From contig CBDCWQ010000003.1 of assembly GCA_965223435.1 (NCBI GenBank), forward strand, positions 1 through 55,592: a stretch of 55,592 nt of DNA. Direction: 5' to 3'. The translations under genes and the position numbers were made by a program. Position 1 is the stretch's first letter; each line of letters opens with the position of its first letter. Shown piece by piece: positions 33,908 to 42,166 of the stretch. The stretch comes from CBDCWQ01 sp965223435 (lineage in GTDB: Bacteria > Myxococcota > Kuafuiibacteriia > Kuafuiibacteriales > Kuafuiibacteriaceae). The notes under the pieces are model-generated. The model did no database searches. It had not been told where the DNA came from and saw only the letters and a list, made by a program, of their open reading frames with translations.

Positions 33908-36463
33908 TTAACCAACGTGACGACGATACAGGTGGCAGGTGAAGATAGCGAGTAAAAGCGTCATCATTGACAGGTGGAGCATAGCCAAGCTATTTTCGGC
34001 CTGTCCTGAGGCTGTCGAAGCGGCCGAAACCGCACCTAACCCGACAGCCGTTGGTGCAGGTAGCGAGTTACTCGCACCTCGGAGTCGCAAAAACGCCCAC
34101 ATATCATCACCGTTAGGTGCTTCAGCGTTACCCACAACAACGAAATCTTCATAATCAGACCAGAAGTCCCGTGTGGGTACAACGGCCCGCGCACATTCTT
34201 TATCGTCGCCAAGGAGGAATTTGGCCTTGCCATCATCGCTAAATGACTGGTCAAAAACGCTATGCGTATCCATCCGCACAACTACCGTTTGGTCTTGTAA
34301 TCCACCAGTCAGACAGCCAACCGTGACGATTTTACCGTCCGCTTGTACCATCACGTCATAGCCCATCGCGGCCCCGACAAAAACAGTTTTGTAGCCGCCA
34401 GCGCCAAAGCTGAAGTCAGGGGTGCCGTTTGCTGTCAGTCGCCAAACTGTCCACCTGCCGTTGTAGGTGCCAGTTGAAACAATTTTGCCGTCCTGCTGTA
34501 CGGCAAGCCCTAGTGGAATGGCCGGAAGGGTTGACACGTAGGGTGTGAAGGTGGGGTCAGGCGTGCCATCGGCCGAAAACTGCACGATCGCCGCATAATT
34601 TGTCAGCACGGGCAGGGTTGACCCTTGCGCGACAATCTTGCCACCAAGCCCAAACGCAAGGTCTGAAACCGACTCATAGCTGTTGCCAAAGTCATGTATA
34701 GCAATGCCATCAGTGCCAAATGTCTTGTCGAGCGACCCGTCTTCATTGAAACGAGCAACGGTAAAATCACCGTTTTTGACCCCACCGACAATCATTTTGT
34801 TGTCTGGCTGGATGAGGAGAGCGTGTGCTTGAGTCGCAAAGCCACCCAGATCGTCAGTAACTGCCAAATCGAGTGAACCATTGCTGAGATAGCGGCGGAT
34901 GTGAAATCCGTTGCTGCCGTCCAGTTTGCCCACGACAACGGCGCGATTACTGTTGTCGATGGCAATATCCCACGGGATAAAGCCGCTCACCGGTGTTGGC
35001 TCATAACCGGCACTCCCTTCTCCTTTGCCGTCGTAACGGTGCAGCACAAATTGATCGGATGAGCCATTGTTCACCGTCCCCGCCACATATAAGAAATCAG
35101 AGGGGCTAACAGCAACAGCTCGTGCCGTTTCATTGCGCTTCACGGCCTCATTGTGATTGACCGACATGCGCCCGCCTGTATCAAACATCCCATCGGGGTG
35201 AATGCGCTGTAGTGCGCCAAATTGCGTCCCACCGGATGTTGAGCGTGTTAGCCGTAAAAATTGACCGTTGGCGAGCCGGACAATATCAACCGTACCCCCA
35301 ATACCAAACGTAGCGCTAACCCCATCATCATTATAGGCTGGGTCAGGGACGCCGTTGGCATCGGTAAGCGTCAGCGTCGTTTGACCACCAGTCACCCCAT
35401 CGAGCATCATGCGGCCATCTGGATAGAGCAGAATATGCTCGATATCGATTGGCATCGCGTCCGATAAGGATGGATCGTACAGATCGATAATGCCAGCGGT
35501 GCCAAAGCTGTTATCCAATGTACCATTGGCGTTCAGTCGGCCAAGCAAACCCTTGCTCCCATTTTCATCATATCCATACCCACTGAAAATGATTTTGCCA
35601 TCATCACGACGAGCGATTGTATTGGCGTAGAAATCATCGTGCTCGTAGGTGAAAACACCGTCAGTGCCAAATGCGCTATCGGCCTGTCCATTGCTGCTAA
35701 GTTGCATGATGAACAATTTATACCAGTCGTCTGTCAGGTTTTGTGCAATACCGGAAGCGATAATGTCGCCTGCTGGCGTGACCAGAAAATCGAACAGTGC
35801 GTCACGTTGCGTTTCGGGATCAATATCTACTTGCGCTCGCCCTCCGCTACCAAAACTATTATCAAAAGTGCCGTTGACGTGCAGGCGAAAAACAGTTGCG
35901 GCTGCATAGGTGCTTAACCCTGACGCTGAACCTGCGATCAAGATTTTTTCGCTAGGCAAGATGATTACTTGCTTTGCAGTGCTGTGTTCACCCAGCCAAA
36001 CCGTTCCCGTTGTAAAAAATGTCGTGTCGGGTGTGCCATCCGCATTGAGCCGCATCGCATACGCATTGTCTTCTGGAGAACCGTACTTTTCACCTACAAG
36101 CAAGATGCGGCCATCGTCGTACACGGCAACGTCGTTTACCCTGGTGCCCGGCTCGATAAAGAATGTGACGATACCGCCTGTCCCAAACGTGGTGTCGAGG
36201 GTGGCATCGGGATGCAGCCGCTGAATTGTGATTTCGGCGTCTGCTTCTGGCCGACCAACAATGACAATTTTGCCGTCTGTGGTGAAGTCGAATGCGCTCG
36301 GCGTGTAGATTGAGGGGTCGAGTGTTCGTTGTAGCTGTGTGCTGAAGCGCGGGCCAAATGATGAGCGTAGTAAGAAACTGTTTTCGGCCGAAACCGACAC
36401 AGCAACCCCTGCTACCATCACCAATACAAAAATCAAAATTCTAAAAAGTTTGCGAATGTTCAT
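33908..36463 (-). CDS. Secreted delta-60-repeat surface protein (copy B)
   Basis: The 851-residue paralogue of the protein at 30660 has a signal peptide (ending VAVSVSA, ~residue 27) and delta-60 repeats such as RRYLSNGSLDLAVTDDLGGF and RFNEDGSLDKTFGTDGIA. The tail has APTAVGLGAVSA, a hydrophobic helix and YRRHVG. Between GAVSA and ENS there are eight extra residues (ASTASGQA) absent from the paralogue; the DNA shows a 24-bp insertion within a TTCGGCCGAA palindrome. A SARP-type promoter lies 141 bp upstream of the start. Confidence 0.88.
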   Translation of the reverse strand: MNIRKLFRILIFVLVMVAGVAVSVSAENSFLLRSSFGPRFSTQLQRTLDPSIYTPSAFDFTTDGKIVIVGRPEADAEITIQRLHPDATLDTTFGTGGIVTFFIEPGTRVNDVAVYDDGRILLVGEKYGSPEDNAYAMRLNADGTPDTTFFTTGTVWLGEHSTAKQVIILPSEKILIAGSASGLSTYAAATVFRLHVNGTFDNSFGSGGRAQVDIDPETQRDALFDFLVTPAGDIIASGIAQNLTDDWYKLFIMQLSSNGQADSAFGTDGVFTYEHDDFYANTIARRDDGKIIFSGYGYDENGSKGLLGRLNANGTLDNSFGTAGIIDLYDPSLSDAMPIDIEHILLYPDGRMMLDGVTGGQTTLTLTDANGVPDPAYNDDGVSATFGIGGTVDIVRLANGQFLRLTRSTSGGTQFGALQRIHPDGMFDTGGRMSVNHNEAVKRNETARAVAVSPSDFLYVAGTVNNGSSDQFVLHRYDGKGEGSAGYEPTPVSGFIPWDIAIDNSNRAVVVGKLDGSNGFHIRRYLSNGSLDLAVTDDLGGFATQAHALLIQPDNKMIVGGVKNGDFTVARFNEDGSLDKTFGTDGIAIHDFGNSYESVSDLAFGLGGKIVAQGSTLPVLTNYAAIVQFSADGTPDPTFTPYVSTLPAIPLGLAVQQDGKIVSTGTYNGRWTVWRLTANGTPDFSFGAGGYKTVFVGAAMGYDVMVQADGKIVTVGCLTGGLQDQTVVVRMDTHSVFDQSFSDDGKAKFLLGDDKECARAVVPTRDFWSDYEDFVVVGNAEAPNGDDMWAFLRLRGASNSLPAPTAVGLGAVSAASTASGQAENSLAMLHLSMMTLLLAIFTCHLYRRHVG
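34002..34025. repeat. 24-bp in-frame repeat insertion splitting a TTCGGCCGAA palindrome
   Basis: The sequence reads TTTTCGGCC, then TGTCCTGAGGCTGTCGAAGC plus GGCC, then GAAAC. Removing 24 bp regenerates TTCGGCCGAA, exactly as in the paralogous gene at 30767 (SAE codons). The inserted module resembles the CCTG(T/C)CCTGAG..GTCGAAG units of the interspersed repeats at 1240, 45990-46050 and 54450-54500. Confidence 0.7.
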
Positions 36464-36472
36464 TTGAATCTC

Positions 36473-36556
36473 CTAGGACTTACGTAGCCAACTAACCGCA
36501 CCAGAGAAGTTCAACTTCTTGGAGAAGTTGAACTTCTTGAGAAAGTGCGTAAGTCC
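36473..36556. repeat. Inverted repeat AGGACTTACG element in the 5' leader of delta-60 gene B
   Basis: AGGACTTACG at 36476 and CGTAAGTCCT near 36548 form outer arms. Inside, AGAAGTTCAACTTCT is itself a palindrome and is repeated. The element lies between promoter and start codon, so the leader RNA would fold strongly. It has no known riboswitch pattern. Confidence 0.6.
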
Positions 36557-36603
36557 TGTCTCCTTTATCGTTAAGTTCAACGCTAATTTCGAGCGATGAA
36601 CTC

Positions 36604-36647
36604 AGTCTATGGAGTGAGCGATCCTTCAGCGTGCCAAAAAGCGATCC
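36604..36647 (-). promoter_or_regulatory. SARP-type promoter of delta-60 gene B (GGATCGC heptamer triplet)
   Basis: In gene orientation: GGATCGC (36647-36641), 5 bp, GGCACGC (36635-36629), 4 bp, GGATCGC (36624-36618), 8 bp, TAGACT (36609-36604). Spacing is identical to the promoter of delta-60 gene A. Confidence 0.75.
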
Positions 36648-36654
36648 AAAATAG

Positions 36655-36688
36655 AAAAGGTGCGGTCAAGCTTTAGGCACCTCCTTTA
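36655..36688. terminator. Hairpin after the alpha/beta-hydrolase gene
   Basis: AAAGGTGC and GCACCTCCTTT flank a 13-base loop, 42 bp after the hydrolase stop on the minus strand. The A/T-rich sides fit an intrinsic terminator. Confidence 0.5.
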
Positions 36689-36729
36689 GACCAATTGGAA
36701 AACAAGGTTTGCTTCGGCCGAAACGCTTG

Positions 36730-37524
36730 TCACAAAGCTGACTCCGGCCTGACGGTGTGATTTTCATCGCAAGATAGCAAGAAGCTTGCAATGTGCGAGT
36801 TGACTAATTCAGGTTGTGTAAGCGGGGCCACGTGGTCGAGCATAGGGAGTTCCAGCAAGCGTGAATTGGGCATGTGGTGATGTATGTAATTGGAGCTAGC
36901 TCGCCCCGCTTTGGTTGAGTTTGTGCCGGATAGAAGCAGGGTCGGGACGTTGATGGTGCTGATTTCGGCCGAATCTAACCCTCTGTGAAACACAGTAGCC
37001 CACTCCAACTTCACTTTGCACATTCCATCGATCACAGCTTGCTTTGCCCGCATCGACATCTGTTGCCACGCTTGCTCACCCGCCCAGTAACTGACAAAAC
37101 AGGCTGCTGCCTCTGGCAACCTGCCCGTATCGACGAACCACATTGCTTCATCGCGCACACGCCTGATCTCAATATACGCCTCCAAATCAATCGCTGCGAG
37201 ATAGGCAAACATGGCCGGTTCATAGAGCGTAAGCGACCGTACCCTCTCAGGAAATCGGTGTGCAATATGTAGCGCCACCGCACCACCAAATGAATGCCCG
37301 ACCAAATGAAAACGCTCATCAACAGCAAGCTGAGACATAGACAGGGCGATCTCATCAGCAACTGAATACCCAGGTTTTGGCAGTGGCGCATGACCATAGC
37401 CATACAGGTCGGGCGTCACAACACGATAGTTGCTAGCAAGCATCGTTTGTAGAGGCCGCCACTGGCGCGAGGTGCTGGCGCTAGCATGGAGGCAGAGGAT
37501 AGTTTGAGGTGTGTCCATGTTCAT
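36730..37524 (-). CDS. Alpha/beta-hydrolase
   Basis: The 264-residue hydrolase from ATG 37524 has the oxyanion strand TILCLHASASTSRQW, the nucleophile elbow LVGHSFGGAVALHIA (Ser), an acid in VPTLLLSGTNSTKAG and a late His in LPMLDHVAPL. The fold fits esterases or haloperoxidase-like hydrolases; the substrate is not known. A longer reading to 37722 would overlap the upstream methyltransferase gene by 137 bp with unrelated residues, so the shorter start is preferred. It is probably cotranscribed with that gene. Confidence 0.85.
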   Translation of the reverse strand: MNMDTPQTILCLHASASTSRQWRPLQTMLASNYRVVTPDLYGYGHAPLPKPGYSVADEIALSMSQLAVDERFHLVGHSFGGAVALHIAHRFPERVRSLTLYEPAMFAYLAAIDLEAYIEIRRVRDEAMWFVDTGRLPEAAACFVSYWAGEQAWQQMSMRAKQAVIDGMCKVKLEWATVFHRGLDSAEISTINVPTLLLSGTNSTKAGRASSNYIHHHMPNSRLLELPMLDHVAPLTQPELVNSHIASFLLSCDENHTVRPESAL

Positions 37525-37585
37525 GAGATTGGATAGCCAACAGTCGGTATTCGGTGTTGGCATGATTGATACCGACTGGGTTGCG

Positions 37586-38348
37586 TTAATCGCCAGAGTG
37601 GGCAACGGGGGTGCGTGCTTTTCGGCCGAAACCTGGCACCAACTGTGGCGTCGTCTGCTGATACTGTCGATAGGCGTCACCAAACTGACGGACGAGCGCC
37701 TTTTCTTCAAAGTGCAGGCCAATCAAGATGTAAACCGTCATCGTTACGGCTAGCAGTAAATGACCAACCGTCATGTGCGGTGTTGCCAACAGCATGATGA
37801 GTAGTCCTAGTTGCAGCGGGTGACGCACGATGCGATACAGTCCTTTTGATGTAAACGTTACTTCTGGCATCGGCTCGTTGCGCTGCTGGCGATATACCTG
37901 CTGCAAGCCAAACAGCTCGAAATGGTCAATCTGGAAGGATGAGGCGAGGACAAGCGCGACGCCGAGAAAGCACAGGGCGATGGTAGTAATTCGGCCGAAA
38001 TCACCTTCGATCTGCCAAATCGTTGTCGGCAATGGTCGCCATTGCCACATCAGCAAACCCATCAGCAGCGATGCCTGCAACACGTAGGTGCTGCGCTCCG
38101 CTGCGGGGGGAATAAACTGTGTCCACCAGCGCTTAAAGCGATCACGCGCCATGATGCTGTGTGCCGTGCCAAACAGTGTGACAAGGCTGATGTTGATCAC
38201 AATGGCTGTTGGCAAGTTACTTGCTACACCACTGTCGATTGACTTTGGAACAACCAGATTGAGTAGGAAGCCGACAAAGTACAGAAAAAACAACGTTGAA
38301 CAGTACATAGCAAACAATACCGTAGAGGGTGATAGCTGATTTTTTCAT
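37586..38348 (-). CDS. MddA-like methanethiol S-methyltransferase/NnrU-type membrane protein (one frameshift)
   Basis: The protein has five to six membrane helices and the isoprenylcysteine-methyltransferase-like end: FELFGLQQVYRQQRNEP, GLYRIVRHPLQLGLLIMLLA and THMTVGHLLL-like TPHMTVGHLLLAV, then FEEKALVRQFGDAYRQYQ. This matches what I know of MddA, which makes dimethyl sulfide from methanethiol with S-adenosylmethionine. The true start is ATG 38348 (MKKSAITLYGIVCYVLFNVV, GGGAG upstream). The frame breaks at a six-T run near 38290; dropping one T gives FNVVFLYFVGFLLNLVVPKS. Without this correction the frame begins at 38317. Confidence 0.8.
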
Positions 38349-38358
38349 TTGGTTCTCC

Positions 38359-38667
38359 CTATGCCACCTGGCGAAGCTCAAGCTGATTAACCACCTGACG
38401 CCACTGGCTGAGGTCTTGAATTGGGGTTGGTTGATTAAAGAAGCTGACCGTTTCTCGCACTGCGCCCTCAGCCTCAAAGGAAGCCAGCATTTTGTCAGCA
38501 GCACTGCGCCTGTTGCGTGATGGATTTGACAGTGATAGTTGATTAAAGACCGAGAGGCGCGTTACGCGGATACCAAGCTGGGCAACCTGGTCAAGTAAGC
38601 GATTCAACACGTCTGCTTGCTCCGCTTCGTTGATGACTGCTTGTACGTCTGCATAATGATTTGACAT
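38359..38667 (-). CDS. Small hypothetical protein behind a SARP-type promoter
   Basis: The 102-residue soluble protein begins MSNHYADVQAVINEAEQADV and is mainly helical in appearance, with RVTRLSVFNQLSLSNPSRNR in the middle. I do not recognise the family. GGAG lies 8 bp before ATG 38667. The GGATCGC-triplet promoter is 98 bp upstream, and the MddA-like gene follows after 10 bp, so both may belong to the SARP regulon. Confidence 0.6.
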   Translation of the reverse strand: MSNHYADVQAVINEAEQADVLNRLLDQVAQLGIRVTRLSVFNQLSLSNPSRNRRSAADKMLASFEAEGAVRETVSFFNQPTPIQDLSQWRQVVNQLELRQVA

Positions 38668-38764
38668 CGTAATCTCCTTTGCCGACGCTGTGTGGTTCAC
38701 ATAATCGATCGGCAGTTGGTTGGGAAACCTGTGAAATAGGTTCGCGTTTGTTTCTGATGCTTTC

Positions 38765-38808
38765 AGAATAACGAGGGAGCGATCCACAATCGTGCCGAAA
38801 AGCGATCC
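38765..38808 (-). promoter_or_regulatory. SARP-type promoter (GGATCGC heptamer triplet) upstream of the 102-residue protein
   Basis: In gene orientation: GGATCGC (38808-38802), 5 bp, GGCACGA (38796-38790), 4 bp, GGATCGC (38785-38779), 8 bp, TATTCT (38770-38765). The geometry matches the two delta-60 promoters base for base in spacing. Confidence 0.75.
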
Positions 38809-38861
38809 AAAAAGTGAATCGTGTGGATCGCTTATTGCGATGATTTCTCCTAAAATCGCAC

Positions 38862-38945
38862 ATGGAGCGTCTCAAACTACACAGATTTGGCATGTTCCGT
38901 CTTACCCAAGGGAAAATTGACCGCATTGGCCGCCGCAAAGTGTAA
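38862..38945 (+). pseudogene. Truncated start of a SARP-type regulator
   Basis: ATG 38862 gives 27 residues: MERLKLHRFGMFRLTQGK, then IDRIGRRKV and a stop. This is the opening of the winged-helix domain of SARP/BTAD regulators (L.L..FG.f.l...g..i..RRKa.aLL). Nothing of the rest is present; the next gene starts at 38981. It is divergent from the GGATCGC promoter at 38765, the place where a cognate regulator would be expected. Confidence 0.6.
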
Positions 38946-38980
38946 GCGGCCGTTATGGCACTTGTTAGTTGGAGATAGCT

Positions 38981-39400
38981 ATGTCAGAACAGACGATTGA
39001 TGCTCGCTGTATTGTTGAAGTGCAGGAGCTACACAGATTTTTTCAGGTGTGGTTTGCAGGGGAAGTAGCCGATACCGATGAAGAATTCGGCCGATTTTCG
39101 CAAACTATCGCCGACACGTTCACCATTGTTGGCCCCGACGGAGGCGTGACCGACTGCGCCACGATCAAGCAAGCGCTACGCAATGCGCACAGCGCAGGCC
39201 CGTTTGAGATTTGGATTGAGAATCCACAAGTGCGCGCACTTGGCGATGGTGTGATGCTCGTTCTGTATGAGGAGTGGCAGATACGGGAGAGCAACAAAAC
39301 AGCACGGCAAAGCTCGGCGCTGTTTCGGCCGAAGCCACAAGCCCCCAACGGGGTCGAGTGGCTGCATGTGCATGAGACGTGGATTGGTAGTGGGCAGTAA
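38981..39400 (+). CDS. DUF4440/SnoaL-like (NTF2-fold) protein
   Basis: The 139-residue protein has the NTF2-like pattern EVQELHRFFQVWFAGEV, DTFTIVGPDGGVTD and LVLYEEWQIRE, ending WLHVHETWIG. Family members are small cone-shaped proteins that bind or convert small molecules. The function is not known. GGAG stands 7 bp before ATG 38981. The next gene follows after 10 bp. Confidence 0.75.
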   Translation: MSEQTIDARCIVEVQELHRFFQVWFAGEVADTDEEFGRFSQTIADTFTIVGPDGGVTDCATIKQALRNAHSAGPFEIWIENPQVRALGDGVMLVLYEEWQIRESNKTARQSSALFRPKPQAPNGVEWLHVHETWIGSGQ

Positions 39401-39410
39401 TCAGTAAACA

Positions 39411-39785
39411 GTGAACAGTGAACAGTTTGAATTTCAACTGGCGAATACCATTCTTTATTGCCAAGAATGGGCGGCGACCGTTGCGTTTTATCGTGAGCAA
39501 TTGATGTTGCCCGTTTTGTTTGAGAATGAGTGGTTTGTTGAGTTTGCCCTGACAGATTCAGCACGGCTGAGTATCGCAAATGCACAACGAGCTACGATTG
39601 ACAGCGTGGCGGGGCAGGGTGTGACATTGACGCTTCGTGTAGCCAACTTGGAAGAAGCGCGACAACAGTTAATCGAGAAAGGGGTGGACATCGGCCGAAT
39701 TCAAACGCGATTTAATGCACAGGTCTGCTACTTTTATGATCCTGAAGGCCATCGGCTTGAATTGTGGCAACCAACTACCCCTTGA
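39411..39785 (+). CDS. VOC-superfamily (glyoxalase-like) protein starting within a short tandem repeat
   Basis: The 124-residue protein has the VOC pattern TILYCQEWAATVAFYREQ, LRVANLEEARQQLIEKG and the C-terminal YFYDPEGHRLELWQP. The best start is GTG 39411, which lies inside the repeat AGTAATCAGTAAACAGTGAA; this repeat therefore supplies both leader and first codons (MNSEQ). It is closely behind the DUF4440-like gene. Confidence 0.8.
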   Translation: MNSEQFEFQLANTILYCQEWAATVAFYREQLMLPVLFENEWFVEFALTDSARLSIANAQRATIDSVAGQGVTLTLRVANLEEARQQLIEKGVDIGRIQTRFNAQVCYFYDPEGHRLELWQPTTP

Positions 39786-39868
39786 CATTGACCTTGGGGC
39801 AAGCCTTAGAATGGTTGACAGACGACAGACCAACGGTTCACGGTTTACGAAACAAAGCGGAGCATTGA

Positions 39869-40859
39869 ATGAACATACTCGTAATGGGCGGTACGCAGTT
39901 TTTAGGGAAAGCGATTGTTGAGGCGGCAATTGGCGCTGGGCATGAGGTGACGCTGTTTAATCGCGGCAAAACGCGTAACGAACTGTTTCCCGATTTGGAA
40001 AAGCTCAAAGGTGACCGGCTGGCGAGCGATTTGCAATCACTACAGGGGCGCAGCTTTGATGCGGTGATCGATCCGTCTGCATACATTCCGCGCGTCATTA
40101 ACGAACTGCTCGATGTTGTAAAAACTGACCATTACACGCTAATTTCGTCGATTTCTGTTTATGCCGACAACGCGACGATCCGGTCAGGACGAATCGGCCG
40201 AAGTGATCGAACTCGATGATCCAACCGTTGAAGAAATAACTGGTGAGACGTATGGTGGACTCAAAGTTGTCTGCGAACGAGCGGCAGAGGCGAAACTGCC
40301 TGGCAAGGTACTCCACGTGCGCTCCGGTTTGATCGTCGGGCCATTTGATCCCACCGACCGCTTCACTTATTGGCCTGTGCGTGTTGCCAAAGGCGGGCGT
40401 GTACTGGCTCCACCCGCTGAAAACGACGCTATCCAAATTATCGACGTGCGTGATGAAGCTGAGTGGATTATCCGCATGGTTGAGCAGAACGTGGCCGGTT
40501 ACTTCAACGTCACGGGGCCAGATTCGTTAACCTTTGGCGACGTGATGACAACGACCAAAACGGTAAGCGGCAGCGATGCGCAGATTGTGTGGGCATCAAA
40601 GGCGTTTCTTGATGAGCATAAGGTTGCAGGCTGGCAAGACATGCCCTTGTGGATTGCGCCGGAAGGATCATACGCAGGGTTCCATCGCTACAATATCGAC
40701 GCTGCTGTTGCCCACGGATTGACCTTCCGGCCACTGGCTGACACGATTCGTGATACGCTGACGTGGCACGCAACCCGTCCAGATGATTATGAGATGAAGA
40801 TCGGCATTTCGGCCGAACGCGAAGCAGAATTGCTAGGGAGGATTCCGCAATCGGTATGA
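39869..40859 (+). pseudogene. NAD-dependent epimerase/dehydratase-family protein with one frameshift
   Basis: The first frame begins MNILVMGGTQFLGKAIVEAA, an extended-SDR Rossmann motif, and runs to SISVYADNAT. The second frame continues GQDESAEVIELDDPT, GLKVVCERAAEAKLPGK, then RFTYWPVRVAKGGRV and ends GRIPQSV at 40859. The usual SDR Tyr-Lys pair corresponds to TYGGLK. One extra base near 40177-40182 (ACGATCC) breaks the gene. It is similar in layout to isoflavone-reductase-like or CSP41-like epimerases. It is otherwise full length (~329 residues), so an indel error is plausible. Confidence 0.75.
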
Positions 40860-40914
40860 CCGTAATCCGTATACCATTATCGGATTACGGCACATGGATT
40901 ACAGATTACGAAAA
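40859..40914. repeat. Degenerate ATTACGG repeat between epimerase and MerR genes
   Basis: CGTAATCCGT, CGGATTACGG and ATGGATTACAGATTACG are variants of one short unit. A spurious ATG inside it (40894) lengthens the MerR frame. Related strings occur at 33238-33290 and 53403-53485. Confidence 0.6.
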
Positions 40915-41518
40915 ATGACCGAACAATTACTTATCAGCGATGTTGCCGAATTGTTTGGTGTGACGACAAAAACGTTGCGCCACTACGAGAAACTCGGCCT
41001 GATTGAGCCGGAACGTAGTGAGAATGGGTATCGAGTGTTTTCGGCCGAAAACATCCTGCGCATTCAGCGCATCCGTAACCTGCAAGCGCTCGGCCTGTCC
41101 CTACGTCGTATCAAAGCCATCCTCGACCGTGACAACGGCGAACCCCGTTGGGAATCGGTTCTACAAGAGCTGCTCGACGAAACCGAAGCAGAACTGAGCC
41201 ACCCTCGAACGACGGCGCGAACGACTTGAGGATTTACTCGATAGTGAACTCGAAGACCTCGATCCCATCATCGTTGCCCGCCCATCGGATGATGAGCGCA
41301 TCAATGCGTATCTAGCGGCACATTTGCCTGAAACGGCGCTCGTCGCATGGCAGCGTGACCGTGGTATTTATGCCATGTTGGGACAGTGGCAGCAGCATGA
41401 GCAATTGCCAGAATTGCTACAAATTGGCTATGCTGGCCCGCTGGCTGCGGGGCGTCCGGTACCGACCATTCCGCTACTGGCCGAACAAATCGACTTTGTC
41501 CCACTGGTCGTTACTTGA
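40915..41518 (+). pseudogene. MerR-family transcriptional regulator with one frameshift
   Basis: From ATG 40915 the frame reads QLLISDVAELFGVTTKTLRH, YEKLGLIEPERSENGYRVF and LGLSLRRIKAILDRD, a standard MerR helix-turn-helix and linker. At CACCCTC (~41204) it shifts. Dropping one C continues SHLERRRERLEDLLDSELED and runs to LLAEQIDFVPLVVT at 41518, giving ~200 residues. The C-terminal sensor region is not recognised. The ClpP-like frame follows 80 bp later on the same strand. Confidence 0.75.
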
Positions 41519-41598
41519 TTTAAGGTTCGTAACGCCAAATCTCAACTGAATAACCGACAAACTGAAACAATAAATACCTGATCACAGGAGGTTGATCT

Positions 41599-42166
41599 AT
41601 GCTTACCCCTTACTCCCAACTTCATACTCCCCACTCACTCGTCCCAACCCGTTGTTGACCGCAGCGCACGCGGCGACCGCGCCTATGACATTTACTCGCT
41701 GCTGCTGAAAGAGCGCATCGTCTTTCTTGGCAGCGCCATCAATGCGCAGGTTGCCAATGTTGTTGTGGCGCAACTGCTCTTTCTCGACTCACAAGACCCC
41801 GAAAAAGAGATTCGTCTTTACATCAATTCACCCGGTGGTGAAGTCTATTCTGGGACTGGCGATGTATGACGCGATGCAGCAGGTCAACGCCCCGGTCAGC
41901 ACCGTGGCTGTTGGCATGACGGCCAGCTTTGGTACGGTGATGTTGGCAGGTGGTGAAGCTGGTCGCCGCTATGCACTCAAAAACGCCACCATTCACATGC
42001 ACCAGCCACACGGTGGGGCGCAAGGGCAAGCCAGCGATATTGCAATTCAGGCAGAGGAATCGCTGCGGCTGCGTGCCAAGCTGGAAGAGATTTTGGCGCA
42101 CCACACAGGGCAAACGACCGAGCGAATTCACAACGATTTAGATCGCGATATTTATTTATCGGCCGA
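41599..42166 (+). pseudogene. clpP: ClpP protease fragment, frameshifted and fused to a VanW-type protein
   Basis: AGGAGG precedes ATG 41599. With one C dropped at 41650 the product reads LVPTVVDRSARGDRAYDIYS, then RLYINSPGGEVYSG. After one G is dropped near 41855 it continues LAMYDAMQQV. The catalytic Ser is in VGMTASFGTVML, His in IHMHQPHGG and Asp in NDLDRDIYLSAE. The protein then leaves the ClpP family: the last ~30 residues are missing, and sequence continues in frame into a VanW-like protein right at a TCGGCCGA palindrome (42159-42166). ClpP normally forms the proteolytic chamber of ClpXP/ClpCP; this copy is probably not functional. Confidence 0.75.

Noticed and set aside
36473..36556. 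Riboswitch in the leader of delta-60 gene B
   Set aside because: The folding is explained by simple nested inverted repeats and I see no conserved riboswitch core.
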